A stretch of 59,239 nucleotides of DNA from an uncultured Verrucomicrobiota bacterium. Lineage in GTDB: Bacteria > Verrucomicrobiota > Verrucomicrobiia > Opitutales > Seribacteraceae. The translations under genes were made by a program, and so were the position numbers. Shown here piece after piece: positions 28,110 through 37,386 of the stretch; position 1 is the stretch's first letter; every line of letters begins with the position of its first letter. Under the pieces are notes generated by a model. That model was not told where the DNA came from. It did not search any database and was given only the letters and a program-made list of their open reading frames with translations. The stretch lies in NCBI GenBank assembly GCA_902580225.1, contig CACHJU010000010.1, forward strand, positions 1 through 59,239, read 5' to 3'.

Positions 28110-28140
28110 AAATGTCATTCGTACAAAATTCCTTACAAAA
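28110..28140 (-). promoter_or_regulatory. Candidate promoter element upstream of flavoprotein gene
   Basis: Read on the minus strand this 31-base element begins TTTTGTAAGG and ends GACATTT, 32 bases before the ATG at 28077. Aligned without gaps it matches a second 31-base element at 53274-53304, in front of a DUF1552 gene, at 23 positions. A looser copy sits at 55281-55299. The TGTAAGG box resembles some ECF-sigma -35 boxes, but that is a guess. Confidence 0.35.
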
Positions 28141-28238
28141 TCGTCCACGTTTTTCTTGTCTCAATCCTTTTGAATGGTCCAATTAATCGTAGCAATTGCC
28201 TTAATCTACAGAGTTGATCCTGTACTATCAGTTGATAA

Positions 28239-29564
28239 CTATTTGACTTTAGAACCAGGTATCTGGGAATGTGCGTTTTGCGGAAAGTCGAAGGTCAGCA
28301 CAAGTGGTTCGGATCCAGTATTTTCAATCTCCACTCCGCCACTCGCAAGTGCGGATTGTGTGATGAATCCGATCTCGGGATAAACCTCGCCGAGGACCAT
28401 ATTCTGATGATACCTGACTTTGAGCTTTCCAATACGACCGGTACCCCCATTGGTATGAAACAATGCAGGACACTCCGGACTAAAAGTCATCTTAGCCCCG
28501 GGGGCAATAGTAAGACGAAGAATTGAAACCTTCTGATCACCAAGAACCTTAGCGTATACAATCCATTTTGCATCCACTCCGTCACCAGCGAATTCTTCCG
28601 CAGTGATCGCGGGACGCGAATTATTCAATACAAATTCCGGATCCTGATTGGCTTCGAAGTCGAACTTTTCAACCAAATACTCCCAATCTTCGTGACGATC
28701 TTTCGGATAATCCTCCTCCCGGCATGCATAGAATGCATCTGCAGCTCCGATACTTCCATCGAGGGTAAGGTCCTCCGCCAGGAAGTGCTCATCCATGGTG
28801 ACGTGCACCTCATGGGTACAAAGGTCTGTCGGCGAATGCAGTACACCGTTGGGCATAACAAAGCCGTTATCAATGTGCATCATCGTGTGTGGTGACAAGT
28901 GTCGAACTCCGTTATAGTCGCGCTGCCCGAAACTCTTCATGCAGGCAAGAAACTGGTCCTTGGTCACAAAGGGGTACAGTCCCATAGCCGTGGTATGATA
29001 ATGCGACGGGCTCACCCCGGGATTGTCAAAAGAATTGATATCATAAACTTCCCATTTAGACCAATGAAGGTGATGGGGAATCGGATTCAAATTGTCGAAT
29101 TTCTTGGACACGATCGGCCAGGTCGGGTCACCATAAATAGATTTCGAAAAAGCGGTAATCTTCTCACCCATTACCGCGTCAGGATTAGCGAGAATCAAAT
29201 CCTGTAAAGAGATGACCTGTCCACTGGGAGTGAGTACATGAGATTCACCTTCACGATACGGTGCTTTGCCGGTGCGCGTATCGATCACACCCGTTACGAT
29301 GGGAACCGTGCATCCCATCCAGATTTCATCGAGCCCCGTACCGTCCATATAATCCGGATAGTACGATCCCTCATCAAGACGAATGCGTTTACCCGGGCTA
29401 CAAAATGTTCTGCCGGCATAACGGTGCATAAGTTGTAACACCCCGTCATTATGGTTAAGGCAGTCATCGAGAATAGCCGCGGATTCTCCACCGGATCCGT
29501 CGATCACATCCTGCTGTGGGTATTCGTGAAGTTTATTAGGTAAAATTGATGAAGAGGTAGTCAT
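28239..29564 (-). CDS. Cytoplasmic cupin / phosphomannose-isomerase-like protein
   Basis: A 441-residue protein without a signal peptide. ATG at 29564 is preferred over the TTG two codons upstream. The centre carries metal-ligand-like motifs, PHHLHWSKWE at about 163-172 and PSHYHTTAMGLYP at 187-199, with a further His in VLHSP (243), like the His/Glu set of cupin-fold sugar isomerases. The C-terminal third is beta-rich (MTFSPECPALFHTNGGTGRIGKLK), typical of a second cupin barrel. I infer a metal-dependent sugar or sugar-phosphate isomerase for a released monosaccharide, but no precise family is recognised. With the aldolase it is one of only two likely intracellular catabolic enzymes here. 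It stands alone, with a 161-bp leader to the flavoprotein and 256 bp upstream. Confidence 0.6.
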   Translation of the reverse strand: MTTSSSILPNKLHEYPQQDVIDGSGGESAAILDDCLNHNDGVLQLMHRYAGRTFCSPGKRIRLDEGSYYPDYMDGTGLDEIWMGCTVPIVTGVIDTRTGKAPYREGESHVLTPSGQVISLQDLILANPDAVMGEKITAFSKSIYGDPTWPIVSKKFDNLNPIPHHLHWSKWEVYDINSFDNPGVSPSHYHTTAMGLYPFVTKDQFLACMKSFGQRDYNGVRHLSPHTMMHIDNGFVMPNGVLHSPTDLCTHEVHVTMDEHFLAEDLTLDGSIGAADAFYACREEDYPKDRHEDWEYLVEKFDFEANQDPEFVLNNSRPAITAEEFAGDGVDAKWIVYAKVLGDQKVSILRLTIAPGAKMTFSPECPALFHTNGGTGRIGKLKVRYHQNMVLGEVYPEIGFITQSALASGGVEIENTGSEPLVLTFDFPQNAHSQIPGSKVK

Positions 29565-29820
29565 GAACAATAGTGCTAAGATTAGTTTAAGAAGGGAGTC
29601 AGTTTATAGAGAATTGATTAGGTTATGTTTATTTTCTATTACCGTAACCCAATGGGGAGAAGTCGTATATATGAGTTACAGACTATGAAGAAAAAGAGTG
29701 GGAAGAGTGATGTCAAGATGGAAGCCCCCTTTACTGAATGATCAAAATTTTTGAATGAATCTTGCTACCATACCTCAGAAAAAGCTCGGATGTAAATGAA
29801 GAGACCGCAGAGATGGAGAA
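29565..29820. other. Non-coding gap between cupin and sulfatase genes
   Basis: A 256-base stretch without a supported gene, among the longest truly empty gaps. It should hold the promoter of the cupin gene and the end of the tandem-sulfatase transcript. I see no convincing hairpin or repeat in it. Confidence 0.5.
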
Positions 29821-31203
29821 TTAACCACCCCGTTGAGGGACATTCATTTTTGGGAGATAGGTTTTTAAACGATTGATTACCTTTTGACGAATGGAATCAG
29901 ATTTGTTCTTGGCCAAGTTCGTCCATTCATGAGGATCGTTTTGATGATCGTAAAGTTCTTCGGTTCCGTCCGCGTAACGGATGTAACGCCAGCGTTGGTC
30001 ACGGATGGCATGGTTGTTCTGCCCAAGGGTTGAAATCGCAGCGTGCTTCCACTCCGCATTCGGATTTTTAAGTAAGGGCTTCAAACTCACTCCCTCGAGC
30101 TTGGGATTTTCACCTAAGCCGCAAAGATCGATCAAGGTGGGATAAATACTCAACAACTCAACCGGCTGATCCGTTCTACCTCGGAGTCCATTGGGAACGC
30201 TCACTATCAGGGGAACCCGGGTGGTTCGTTCCCAAAGTGAGAATTTGGACCACCTCTGTTTTTCCCCAAGATGATAGCCATGGTCGGAGAAGAGAACCAC
30301 GATGGTGTTTTTCGCATGAGGGCCCTGACCCAAAGCATCCAATACCCGGCCGATTTGCTCGTCGGTCCACCGGACGGAGGCGAGATAGGCATGCACCGCA
30401 AGTTGCCAACGGTTCTCTTGCTTCATCCAGTCGTGGGTAGGAATCTTCGGATTACTCATGGATAATTTACGGGCTTCGGGGGGGATATCGTCCCAGTCGT
30501 CCTCGATAACTTCTGGTAATTTTATGTCTTTAAAGCTGTCATAAATTCGACGGGGTGGAAAAAACGGGACGTGCGGTCGATAGAATCCACAGGCTAACAA
30601 AAGCGGTTTGTCGGATTTCTTACCAAGCTGATCGGCAACCCAGGTTGCGGTAATGTAATCGGTAAATTTTGATTCGTCATAATCCTGAGGTCCGAAATCC
30701 CATGTTTTGTGCCAGCCCTTTAGTTTGTTTTGGACTTTTTGATCGAGTCCGTTTCGCCATTGTCCAGTGCGAGGACCCTGAACTTGAAAATAACGACCGG
30801 TGTGAAAGATTTTACCGGAGCTCAAGGTTTTATATCCGTTGGCGGCAAAATAGTTGGGCAAATTGAGATGATTCTTAAGAAAACTCGGATGCTTTGATAT
30901 AGGATAGTGGTTGTCGTAAAACCCGGTTGAAGAGGGTCGTTTACCCCAGAGCAGGCTTATACGGGAGGGATTGCACATGGTACCTTGACAATGGGCGTTA
31001 GTAAAAAGCATACCGCCTTCCGCGAGTCGATCGATATTTGGAGTTGAAGTTTGCGGATGACCACCTAGGCAACCGATCCAATCATTCAAGTCATCGACTG
31101 CGATAAGAAGAACATTTGGTTTATCTTTTTCGATGGATTCTGGCACTCCCCAAACGGGGCACACGAAAAAGATGGCCAGTAAAGGGGTAATTAACCTTTT
31201 CAT
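29821..31203 (-). CDS. Secreted S1 sulfatase, iduronate-2-sulfatase-like
   Basis: A 460-residue enzyme with a signal peptide to about residue 20. VDDLNDWIGCLGGHP and C77-N-P-S-R81 define the group; SGKIFHTGRYF, RPHVPFFPPRRIYD and SDHGYHLGEKQRWSK give the sulfate and metal ligands. The C-terminal IRYADGTEELYDHQNDPHEWTN is shared closely with the neighbouring genes. Its ATG overlaps the TGA of the upstream sulfatase by four bases (ATGA), so the tandem genes at 31200 and 32628 almost certainly share its transcript. Probably a paralogue specialised for a different sulfation position. Confidence 0.93.
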   Translation of the reverse strand: MKRLITPLLAIFFVCPVWGVPESIEKDKPNVLLIAVDDLNDWIGCLGGHPQTSTPNIDRLAEGGMLFTNAHCQGTMCNPSRISLLWGKRPSSTGFYDNHYPISKHPSFLKNHLNLPNYFAANGYKTLSSGKIFHTGRYFQVQGPRTGQWRNGLDQKVQNKLKGWHKTWDFGPQDYDESKFTDYITATWVADQLGKKSDKPLLLACGFYRPHVPFFPPRRIYDSFKDIKLPEVIEDDWDDIPPEARKLSMSNPKIPTHDWMKQENRWQLAVHAYLASVRWTDEQIGRVLDALGQGPHAKNTIVVLFSDHGYHLGEKQRWSKFSLWERTTRVPLIVSVPNGLRGRTDQPVELLSIYPTLIDLCGLGENPKLEGVSLKPLLKNPNAEWKHAAISTLGQNNHAIRDQRWRYIRYADGTEELYDHQNDPHEWTNLAKNKSDSIRQKVINRLKTYLPKMNVPQRGG

Positions 31204-32594
31204 TTTTTGCGTATACGCAGGCGCTCCGACTTTTCCTTAAATTCAGGAACCGCTTTTTTCGGTAACCATTTGGCCAATCTTGTGATCACATTCTGATGTT
31301 TAGGATCTTTGGCGAGATTCACAAATTCATCCGAGTCAGTCCGGTGGTCGTAGAGTTCCTTGGATCCATCCTCGTAGGAGATCATTCGCCAGTCACGAGT
31401 CCGTATGGAATGGTTACCAAAATAGGAAGATGTAATGGCAGGATGCTTTCTGGCCTTGCCCGGATCTTTGAGTTGAGGGAGCAGGGAAATGCCTTCAAGC
31501 CGATCATTTTTGGGCAGGTTGCACAAGTCCACCAATGTAGGGTAAAGATCGAGCAGGCTGGCTGGTTCCTTGCACGCCTTGCCCGGTTTAATTCCGGGGC
31601 CAGTCATAAGAAGAGGCACACGAGTTGATTCTTCCCAGAGGGTACGCTTGGCCCAGTGCTGTTTCTCACCGAGATGAAAACCATGATCACTCCACAAAAC
31701 AATGATGGTGTTATCCGCATACGGGCTTGCTTCCAGAGCGTCCATTACAATTCCCACGCAATAATCCACAAAGCTCACCGACGCAAGATAGGCATGAGTC
31801 AGGCTTCGCTGATTACCACTTCCCGTAACCTCGGCATGCGTTGGGGCCACCGCATAATCATTGATAGAGAGAAAGTTCTTAGGCAGATCGTCAAGATCAC
31901 TCTTTGGGTTATTGGGCAGAACGATCTTGTCCTTCTCATATAGTTCGAACCATTTCGGTGGAACCAATAGCGGAACATGCGGGCGAAAGAACCCGACCGA
32001 CATGAAGAAAGGTTTATCATAGTCTTCCTTAAGGGCTTCAGCCGCAGCTTCAGCCAATTGAATATCCCCCATCTTCGGATCCGAATCAGGATAGGTACCC
32101 CAATCCCAAGCTGTGCTCCAGCTTGCTGGTCGAGTCATCGGCTTCTTGGGACGCGGAGTGCGTGCCCGGCCCAACGGCTTGTCAATATCATCAATCAAAC
32201 GACCGCCAAAATTATGGTGCAAAACCTTCCCTCCCGAGAGAGTGAAATAGCCATGGTCCTTAAAATACCGCTGAATGGTCGGTGCGTCAGCAAGAGCAGG
32301 TAGTTCCTCATACTTGGGCCCGATTTCATAGCTGCCATGCGTCATGGGGCCTATACCCGACATCACCGAGTTACGGGAGGAAGTGCACACGGGGACCGAG
32401 CAGTGAGCATTGGTAAAATTGCGACCACGCTTGGCCAGTCTATCCATATGAGGCGTCTTTGCCTGAGGGTGTCCATCCATAAAGCCCACCCAGTCATTCA
32501 GGTCATCAATTGAAATGAAGAGTATGTTGGGCTTGGCGTAAAGAATTGAGCTGAGTAAGAGAGAGCATATGGATATAGTGTAAATCGTCTTCAT
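31200..32594 (-). CDS. Secreted S1 sulfatase, iduronate-like, atypical CTSSR motif
   Basis: A 464-residue sulfatase with a signal peptide to about residue 20. IDDLNDWVGFMDGHPQ places it in the iduronate-2-sulfatase-like group. The formylglycine motif is C70-T-S-S-R74, with serine at the position normally Pro or Ala; the core Cys and Arg remain. GGKVLHHNFGG, RPHVPLLVPPKWFEL and SDHGFHLGEKQHWAKR are intact. Basic C-terminal tail (SERLRIRKK). It overlaps the next gene by four bases and follows the sulfatase at 32628 by 33 bp. Whether the cysteine is matured with Ser at that place is not known. Confidence 0.92.
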   Translation of the reverse strand: MKTIYTISICSLLLSSILYAKPNILFISIDDLNDWVGFMDGHPQAKTPHMDRLAKRGRNFTNAHCSVPVCTSSRNSVMSGIGPMTHGSYEIGPKYEELPALADAPTIQRYFKDHGYFTLSGGKVLHHNFGGRLIDDIDKPLGRARTPRPKKPMTRPASWSTAWDWGTYPDSDPKMGDIQLAEAAAEALKEDYDKPFFMSVGFFRPHVPLLVPPKWFELYEKDKIVLPNNPKSDLDDLPKNFLSINDYAVAPTHAEVTGSGNQRSLTHAYLASVSFVDYCVGIVMDALEASPYADNTIIVLWSDHGFHLGEKQHWAKRTLWEESTRVPLLMTGPGIKPGKACKEPASLLDLYPTLVDLCNLPKNDRLEGISLLPQLKDPGKARKHPAITSSYFGNHSIRTRDWRMISYEDGSKELYDHRTDSDEFVNLAKDPKHQNVITRLAKWLPKKAVPEFKEKSERLRIRKK

Positions 32595-32627
32595 AAAATT
32601 CGTCTTTTTAAATAATTATTCACCTGG

Positions 32628-34073
32628 CTACTTATTCTGAAAAGCTAGTACTTGGGCACGCATCTTCTTGGTAAGTTTTTGATACTGCTTATTCCCAATG
32701 AGGTTGGTCCATTCATGAGGATCTTTTTTATGATCGTACAATTCCTCGGAACCATCTTCGTAACGGAGATAGCGATATCTTTCGGATTGGGCCGCGGTGT
32801 TCTCCGGGCCATAACTAAGAAAGGCAACATCCCGGGTTGCTGATTGATCCTTCAGAAGAGGAAGAATGGAACGCCCCTCCAAATGAGTGGGCTTGGGGAT
32901 ACCGGCAAAATCACAAAGACTTGGATAGATATCGACATGAGAGATTGGCTGGTTGTTTCGAAGGCCGGCTTTGGCAATTCCAGGGTAGACGACGATAAAG
33001 GGAACCCGGGTTGTGTTCCTCCAGATCGCTGCCTTGCACCAGTGAGTTTTCTCTCCGAGGTTCCAACCGTGATCACTAGTAAGTACAATCACAGTGTCCC
33101 GTTTTCCAGGGCTATCCTTAAGCTCATCAAGAAAGCGTCCAATTTGAACATCCACATAGTTGATGCATGCGAGGTAGGACTGTACCATGTACTTCCATTC
33201 CTTCTCGCCACCAAGATGCAAAATCTGTTCGTGCACGGTTCGGGGCTTGAACAAATCTTTGTGAGCATTCGAACGGGCAAGCGCCTTCCCATAAGGTGGC
33301 AAATCATCGAGATCATCCGTCCGAACCAGTGGTAGCTGAATACCTTCCAAAGGAAACTTTTCAAAGTAAGCCTTGGGAGCATTGAAGGGACGGTGAGGTC
33401 TATAGAAGCCCACCGTCATAAGTAAAGGCTTTTCGGTTTTTAGTCCTTTCCTCCACTCTTCGATTGCCCATTGGGAGACCTTGTAGTCCCCTGTTTGTTC
33501 ATCGGCATGATTATGAGGGCCACCCTCTCCCCAGAGATTCGACTTGTCGTCGGTAAATTTGCCACGGACATCTGGTGGACGATTCAGGTACTCATCAACT
33601 TGTCCCTTCAACTTAGCGGTGTTTCCGTGAGCGACCTTGCCTCCACTCAGCACCCGGTATCCATGTTCCTTAAAATGCCTGTGAAAAACGAACGGATCCT
33701 TCGGAGCATAGGGGGAAGTGATCCCCTCCATCGCTTGCTCACCAAAAAAAGCAGGTCTGCGGGCGCTGTTGAAATACCTGCCTGTACTCTTGGGATAAAG
33801 ACCATGCAAAAGACTCGTTCGTGACGGTCCGCATTGAGGGGCATTGCAGTGGGCATTGGTAAACAAGACACCCTGCTTCGCAAGTGAATCGATGTTCGGG
33901 GTTTTGCTTTGTGGATGCCCGCCCATCACCCCGATCCAATCATTAAGGTCATCTATAATTATTAATAACACATTAGGCTTAACCGAGTCTTTCGCATGGA
34001 CTCCAGCTTCCGCTAAACAAAAGAATAAAAAATAAGGTAAAAACAGAATTTTCATTTTCTGTCTTTCTTTCAT
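32628..34073 (-). CDS. Secreted S1 sulfatase, iduronate-2-sulfatase-like
   Basis: A 481-residue sulfatase, first of the tandem trio. ATG at 34073 is the longest start; ATG at 34055 (MKILFLPYFLFFCLAEAG) would give an equally good signal peptide and has a purine-rich stretch before it, so the true start may be six codons in. IDDLNDWIGVMGGHPQ and C81-G-P-S-R85 are clear, with GGKVAHGNTAKLKG, YRPHRPFNAPKAYF and SDHGWNLGEKTHWCK later. Intact and of normal length. The 115-bp gap to the upstream sulfamidase-like gene could hold a promoter. Confidence 0.92.
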   Translation of the reverse strand: MKERQKMKILFLPYFLFFCLAEAGVHAKDSVKPNVLLIIIDDLNDWIGVMGGHPQSKTPNIDSLAKQGVLFTNAHCNAPQCGPSRTSLLHGLYPKSTGRYFNSARRPAFFGEQAMEGITSPYAPKDPFVFHRHFKEHGYRVLSGGKVAHGNTAKLKGQVDEYLNRPPDVRGKFTDDKSNLWGEGGPHNHADEQTGDYKVSQWAIEEWRKGLKTEKPLLMTVGFYRPHRPFNAPKAYFEKFPLEGIQLPLVRTDDLDDLPPYGKALARSNAHKDLFKPRTVHEQILHLGGEKEWKYMVQSYLACINYVDVQIGRFLDELKDSPGKRDTVIVLTSDHGWNLGEKTHWCKAAIWRNTTRVPFIVVYPGIAKAGLRNNQPISHVDIYPSLCDFAGIPKPTHLEGRSILPLLKDQSATRDVAFLSYGPENTAAQSERYRYLRYEDGSEELYDHKKDPHEWTNLIGNKQYQKLTKKMRAQVLAFQNK

Positions 34074-34188
34074 AAGGTTGAGGATGGCAATTTTTTTAAA
34101 AGTTCAGCAATCTTGCTCTTTTCTGCTTACCATTGATCCAGTAAATTACTCAAATTTTTAACCCAATTGAGATTATCAATAGGAAGCT

Positions 34189-35655
34189 TTATTTCTTCTT
34201 TGGGTTGGATTTGGCTTTTTTCTTCAGCAGGTGCCGGATGTGATCATATTCAGGATTGACGCATTTGGCACCCCATCGTTTGAGAGCACAAAGCAAACCG
34301 ATATCGGACTCAGGTTCCTGTCCCTTATCTCCCGTTTTTTTGATCCACTCCGCCAGATAAGCACGGTGCTTGGCAAGCTGCTTGGCAAATTTGGGATTTT
34401 GGGCGAGATTATTGATCTCATGAGGATCTTTAGAAAGATCGTAGAATTCCTCGGGTTCCTTGCCATCCGGACCGAAAAAGATCATCTGAGTCTTGTTCAT
34501 CTTACCTGCCGCCATCATTTCCCGGAACTTGATCGTTACGGGCCATCCGTCCTTGTAGGTCGGTTGCATAAACGGGCGATCATCGGTGTAATTACGCAAA
34601 TACTTGAAATGTGGCGTGATCACCGCCCGAATCTTTTCGATGGTGTAATCGCACCGGTCCCGGGCGGAAACAGTGTACTTCTTTGGCTTGTAGTCCTTGG
34701 CCAGAAAGTCCTGCCCCTCCATGTTCTTGGGAATGTTTATCCCGGCGGCAGCGAGAGATGCCGGAGCAATGTCGATGCTGTTAATCAAGTCGTCGCGAAC
34801 CTGACCGGTTTTGATCCCCGGACCACGTACAATACAGGGCATATTGATTCCCCCTTCATAAAGCATCTGCTTGTGCCGGTGGAGCTTGTACCCATGGTCA
34901 CTGATCAGAAAAATAAAGGTGTTGTCGTAAAGACCATCCCGTTTGAGAGCGGCAATAATCTGTCCCACCTGATCATCGGTGAAAAGGAGACAGTCGTAGT
35001 GGTGGGCAATCTCTTTTCGCACTTCGGGGACATCAGGATAGTAAGGAGGTACCGGGACTTTATCCAGAGGGGTTACCTTCTTGGCACGACCACCAGACTT
35101 TCCTCCGGAAATTTGAATCTGCCCAAAGAATGGCTTTCCTTTCGGACAACCGGTCCATTCTGAGCCATCCTTGGCTCCTTTGAAATTCCAACCACTACTG
35201 CTATGATCGTACAACTCCTTTTGATCAAATTCGAAGTTAAAGTCATCCTTGCCCGTTCCCTCGTTAAAAGAGTAGTAATCCGCATCCCGAAAAATCTTGG
35301 GAACCAGTTGCACTCCTTTGGGCAAAACATTCTTATCATACTCGCCCATGGATTGGCCTCGGAAAGTGGCCCTGCAACTTCGGTGCTGGTGAGCTCCGAT
35401 GCTTGTCTGCATCATTCCGAGAATGGTACCCGAACGCATGGCTGAACAAACCCCTGCTGATGTGTAAAAGCGATTAAAACGAATCCCCTCCTTGGCAAGG
35501 AAGTCAATGTGCGGAGTCTTAATCACTTTATCCCCGTAGCAACTAAACCATCCGCTGACATCCTCCAGGTAAATCCAGAGAATATTTGGACGCTCCGAAG
35601 CACTCATGCCGGTTGCTAGCGTTAGAAAGAAAAGAAGGACTATTTTTTTAATCAT
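34189..35655 (-). CDS. Secreted S1 sulfatase, sulfamidase-like
   Basis: A 488-residue enzyme resembling N-sulfoglucosamine sulfohydrolases. Signal peptide to about residue 19. The first metal site is LEDVSGW instead of DD, as usual in this group. The formylglycine motif is C70-S-A-M-R74, then GMMQTSIGAHQHRS, a strong group marker, and GTGKDDFNFE in place of GKWH. SDHGYKLHRHKQMLYEGG holds the late ligands. The C-terminus is lysine-rich (LLKKKAKSNPKKK). It may remove N- or O-sulfate from a glycan. A decayed gene of the same general group is at 37933-38440. Confidence 0.91.
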   Translation of the reverse strand: MIKKIVLLFFLTLATGMSASERPNILWIYLEDVSGWFSCYGDKVIKTPHIDFLAKEGIRFNRFYTSAGVCSAMRSGTILGMMQTSIGAHQHRSCRATFRGQSMGEYDKNVLPKGVQLVPKIFRDADYYSFNEGTGKDDFNFEFDQKELYDHSSSGWNFKGAKDGSEWTGCPKGKPFFGQIQISGGKSGGRAKKVTPLDKVPVPPYYPDVPEVRKEIAHHYDCLLFTDDQVGQIIAALKRDGLYDNTFIFLISDHGYKLHRHKQMLYEGGINMPCIVRGPGIKTGQVRDDLINSIDIAPASLAAAGINIPKNMEGQDFLAKDYKPKKYTVSARDRCDYTIEKIRAVITPHFKYLRNYTDDRPFMQPTYKDGWPVTIKFREMMAAGKMNKTQMIFFGPDGKEPEEFYDLSKDPHEINNLAQNPKFAKQLAKHRAYLAEWIKKTGDKGQEPESDIGLLCALKRWGAKCVNPEYDHIRHLLKKKAKSNPKKK

Positions 35656-35717
35656 ATAAAAAGGACTCAGAATAGAAGTAGAAACATTGGAAAATTTTCA
35701 AGGTTACGGATCAACCT

Positions 35718-36716
35718 CTATTTCTTTTTTTGGTTTAATTTTTTGTCCGAGTAGAAAACGCCAATCACCCGCGTCTCTTTACCCTTTAACCCGGAACCGG
35801 AAAAATTACCCCCAGGATTTCCATCCCTATCCATCATATTACAGGTCATCACATAGCGTTTCAGTTCAGGAATGTATGCAATATCCGGATCCTGAATTCG
35901 ATAGTTATCCCAGTCGTCCACTTCATCGGATCGGGGATTGATCGCCAGCCCCAGAAATTGAAAAGGTTTACTCAGACTGTCTGAACGCCACGCAGTCACC
36001 TTATACGGACTTCCCTTTGACTCCCGATCACAGAAAATGTAATAACTCCCTTGAATCTTAGCAACAGTTGCGTCCCCTACCCCATACTTGTGACCGCCAT
36101 CGGGATTTGGATCCACTGCCTTCGGGTTTACCATTTCCCAGTCACCCAGGCCAGTTTTCGATGTAAAATGAGCGAGGCTGGTTCCATCCGGACCATGTGG
36201 AAAATTCCCATGTTCCCCAAACATATGAAAAAGTCCATTTTCATAAAAGATTCCAATATCATCGCATTGTTTATGCGGAAAGGAACCGGATACTTTCCAC
36301 TTGCCACTGGATTTCTCGAGGGGACCCGAATAAGTGTACACTTTCCCTCCTTCAAAGATGTAGTAGATACCATCCACTTTGACGCCATCATCATACTCGT
36401 AGAAATTTCCAATCTTGTACTGATCGGTAACCAGTTCCCAGTCTGCACTGCTCCAGGAAAAGTTTTTACTTCGCCATAAATGAGCATACTGCGGTGTATG
36501 ACTAATGATCAGGTGGTAAGGATAATCCAGTTTCGGTTCCACAAATAAAACGGAGTCATGGTTATTTCCTTTGGTGGTGACGAAGGCATTGGCATCGACT
36601 GGGCGATGCCAACCCAACCAGGGGTCTATTTGACCGGTCCTTTCTTTCCCATAACTGGGCGTGAGGAGCAAAACTGCCATGACCTTGCAAATCTGTGTAA
36701 TCATTCTTATATTCAT
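35718..36716 (-). CDS. Secreted GH43-like beta-propeller protein
   Basis: A 332-residue secreted protein with signal peptide to about residue 23. Blades typical of five-bladed GH43/GH62/GH117-like folds are visible: DGVKVDGIYYIFEGG, CDDIGIFYENGLFHMFGEHG, YGVGDATVAKIQGSYYIFCD and DPDIAYIPELKRYVMTCN. Acidic residues at the blade starts (DDG, DDIG, GD, DPD) are candidates for catalytic or metal-binding residues. A glycoside hydrolase acting on a debranched, desulfated chain is the likely role, but binding-only relatives exist. It ends in a basic tail. It lies 62 bp from the sulfamidase-like gene. Confidence 0.65.
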   Translation of the reverse strand: MNIRMITQICKVMAVLLLTPSYGKERTGQIDPWLGWHRPVDANAFVTTKGNNHDSVLFVEPKLDYPYHLIISHTPQYAHLWRSKNFSWSSADWELVTDQYKIGNFYEYDDGVKVDGIYYIFEGGKVYTYSGPLEKSSGKWKVSGSFPHKQCDDIGIFYENGLFHMFGEHGNFPHGPDGTSLAHFTSKTGLGDWEMVNPKAVDPNPDGGHKYGVGDATVAKIQGSYYIFCDRESKGSPYKVTAWRSDSLSKPFQFLGLAINPRSDEVDDWDNYRIQDPDIAYIPELKRYVMTCNMMDRDGNPGGNFSGSGLKGKETRVIGVFYSDKKLNQKKK

Positions 36717-36810
36717 ATCGTTGTCTTTAGCTGACCCTGGTTGGAAAGGAATTACATTTGGAAAAAAGGCTTTACAGCTAGCATGAAGAAGGGATCGACA
36801 GGATCATTTA

Positions 36811-37263
36811 TCACACTTGCTCGGTGCCTTCATTGGTGATCTTGATCTTACCCTGTTTATAAAGGCCACCGATCGCTTGCTTAAAGAATTTTTTACTTAT
36901 CTGGAATTCCTTTTTTATATCTTCAGGAGAGCTTTTGTCTCCAAATTCCGATTTCCCTCCCAATGCCTTGAGGTGATTAAGGATTTTGTCGAAAGTCGAA
37001 TGCACATGCCTGCCTTTGTCCGGCTGAAGGGAAACATCAATCCGTCCGTCTTCCCGAACTCCAGAAATATAGCCTTTTAGTTTTTGCCCCTGGTGGTACT
37101 GCTCATAAACCTGATTGGCATACACCAAACCGGCATATCTATGATTAATCGCTACTTTAAAGTCTAAATCCGTAAAAGCCCATATCTCCAGATCCACCTC
37201 CTCCCAACGGGAAAATTCGTCCGGTTCGACATGTTCGATTAAATGATCAATATTATTTTTCAT
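36811..37263 (-). CDS. Short S1/winged-helix protein resembling the C-terminal half of CvfB
   Basis: A 150-residue cytoplasmic protein. Residues about 25-80 (DLDFKVAINHRYAGLVYANQ, KLKGYISGVREDGRIDVSLQ) match the last S1-type RNA-binding domain of CvfB proteins, and about 85-148 (KKEFQISKKFFKQAIGGLYK) the terminal winged helix. CvfB normally has about 280 residues with more S1 modules before these. There is only 123 bp upstream before the MerC gene, with no further coding homology visible, so this is either a short family member or a truncated gene. It has no obvious link with glycan use and may be a core gene left at a rearrangement point. Confidence 0.65.
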   Translation of the reverse strand: MKNNIDHLIEHVEPDEFSRWEEVDLEIWAFTDLDFKVAINHRYAGLVYANQVYEQYHQGQKLKGYISGVREDGRIDVSLQPDKGRHVHSTFDKILNHLKALGGKSEFGDKSSPEDIKKEFQISKKFFKQAIGGLYKQGKIKITNEGTEQV

Positions 37264-37386
37264 TCGATTTAGGTCTAAAGCAGTCCATTTTCATATGCTT
37301 TAGAAAAGGAAAATCTATTCAATTTCATTATCCCTAGGTTGGGAAGAAAATTTCACTTCCTCATCGACTTAATAACTAGGAGACAA

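Noticed and set aside
34231..35163. 310-codon plus-strand open frame
   Set aside because: It lies wholly antisense inside the sulfamidase-like sulfatase, has no recognisable domain or leader, and the minus frame shows every family motif.
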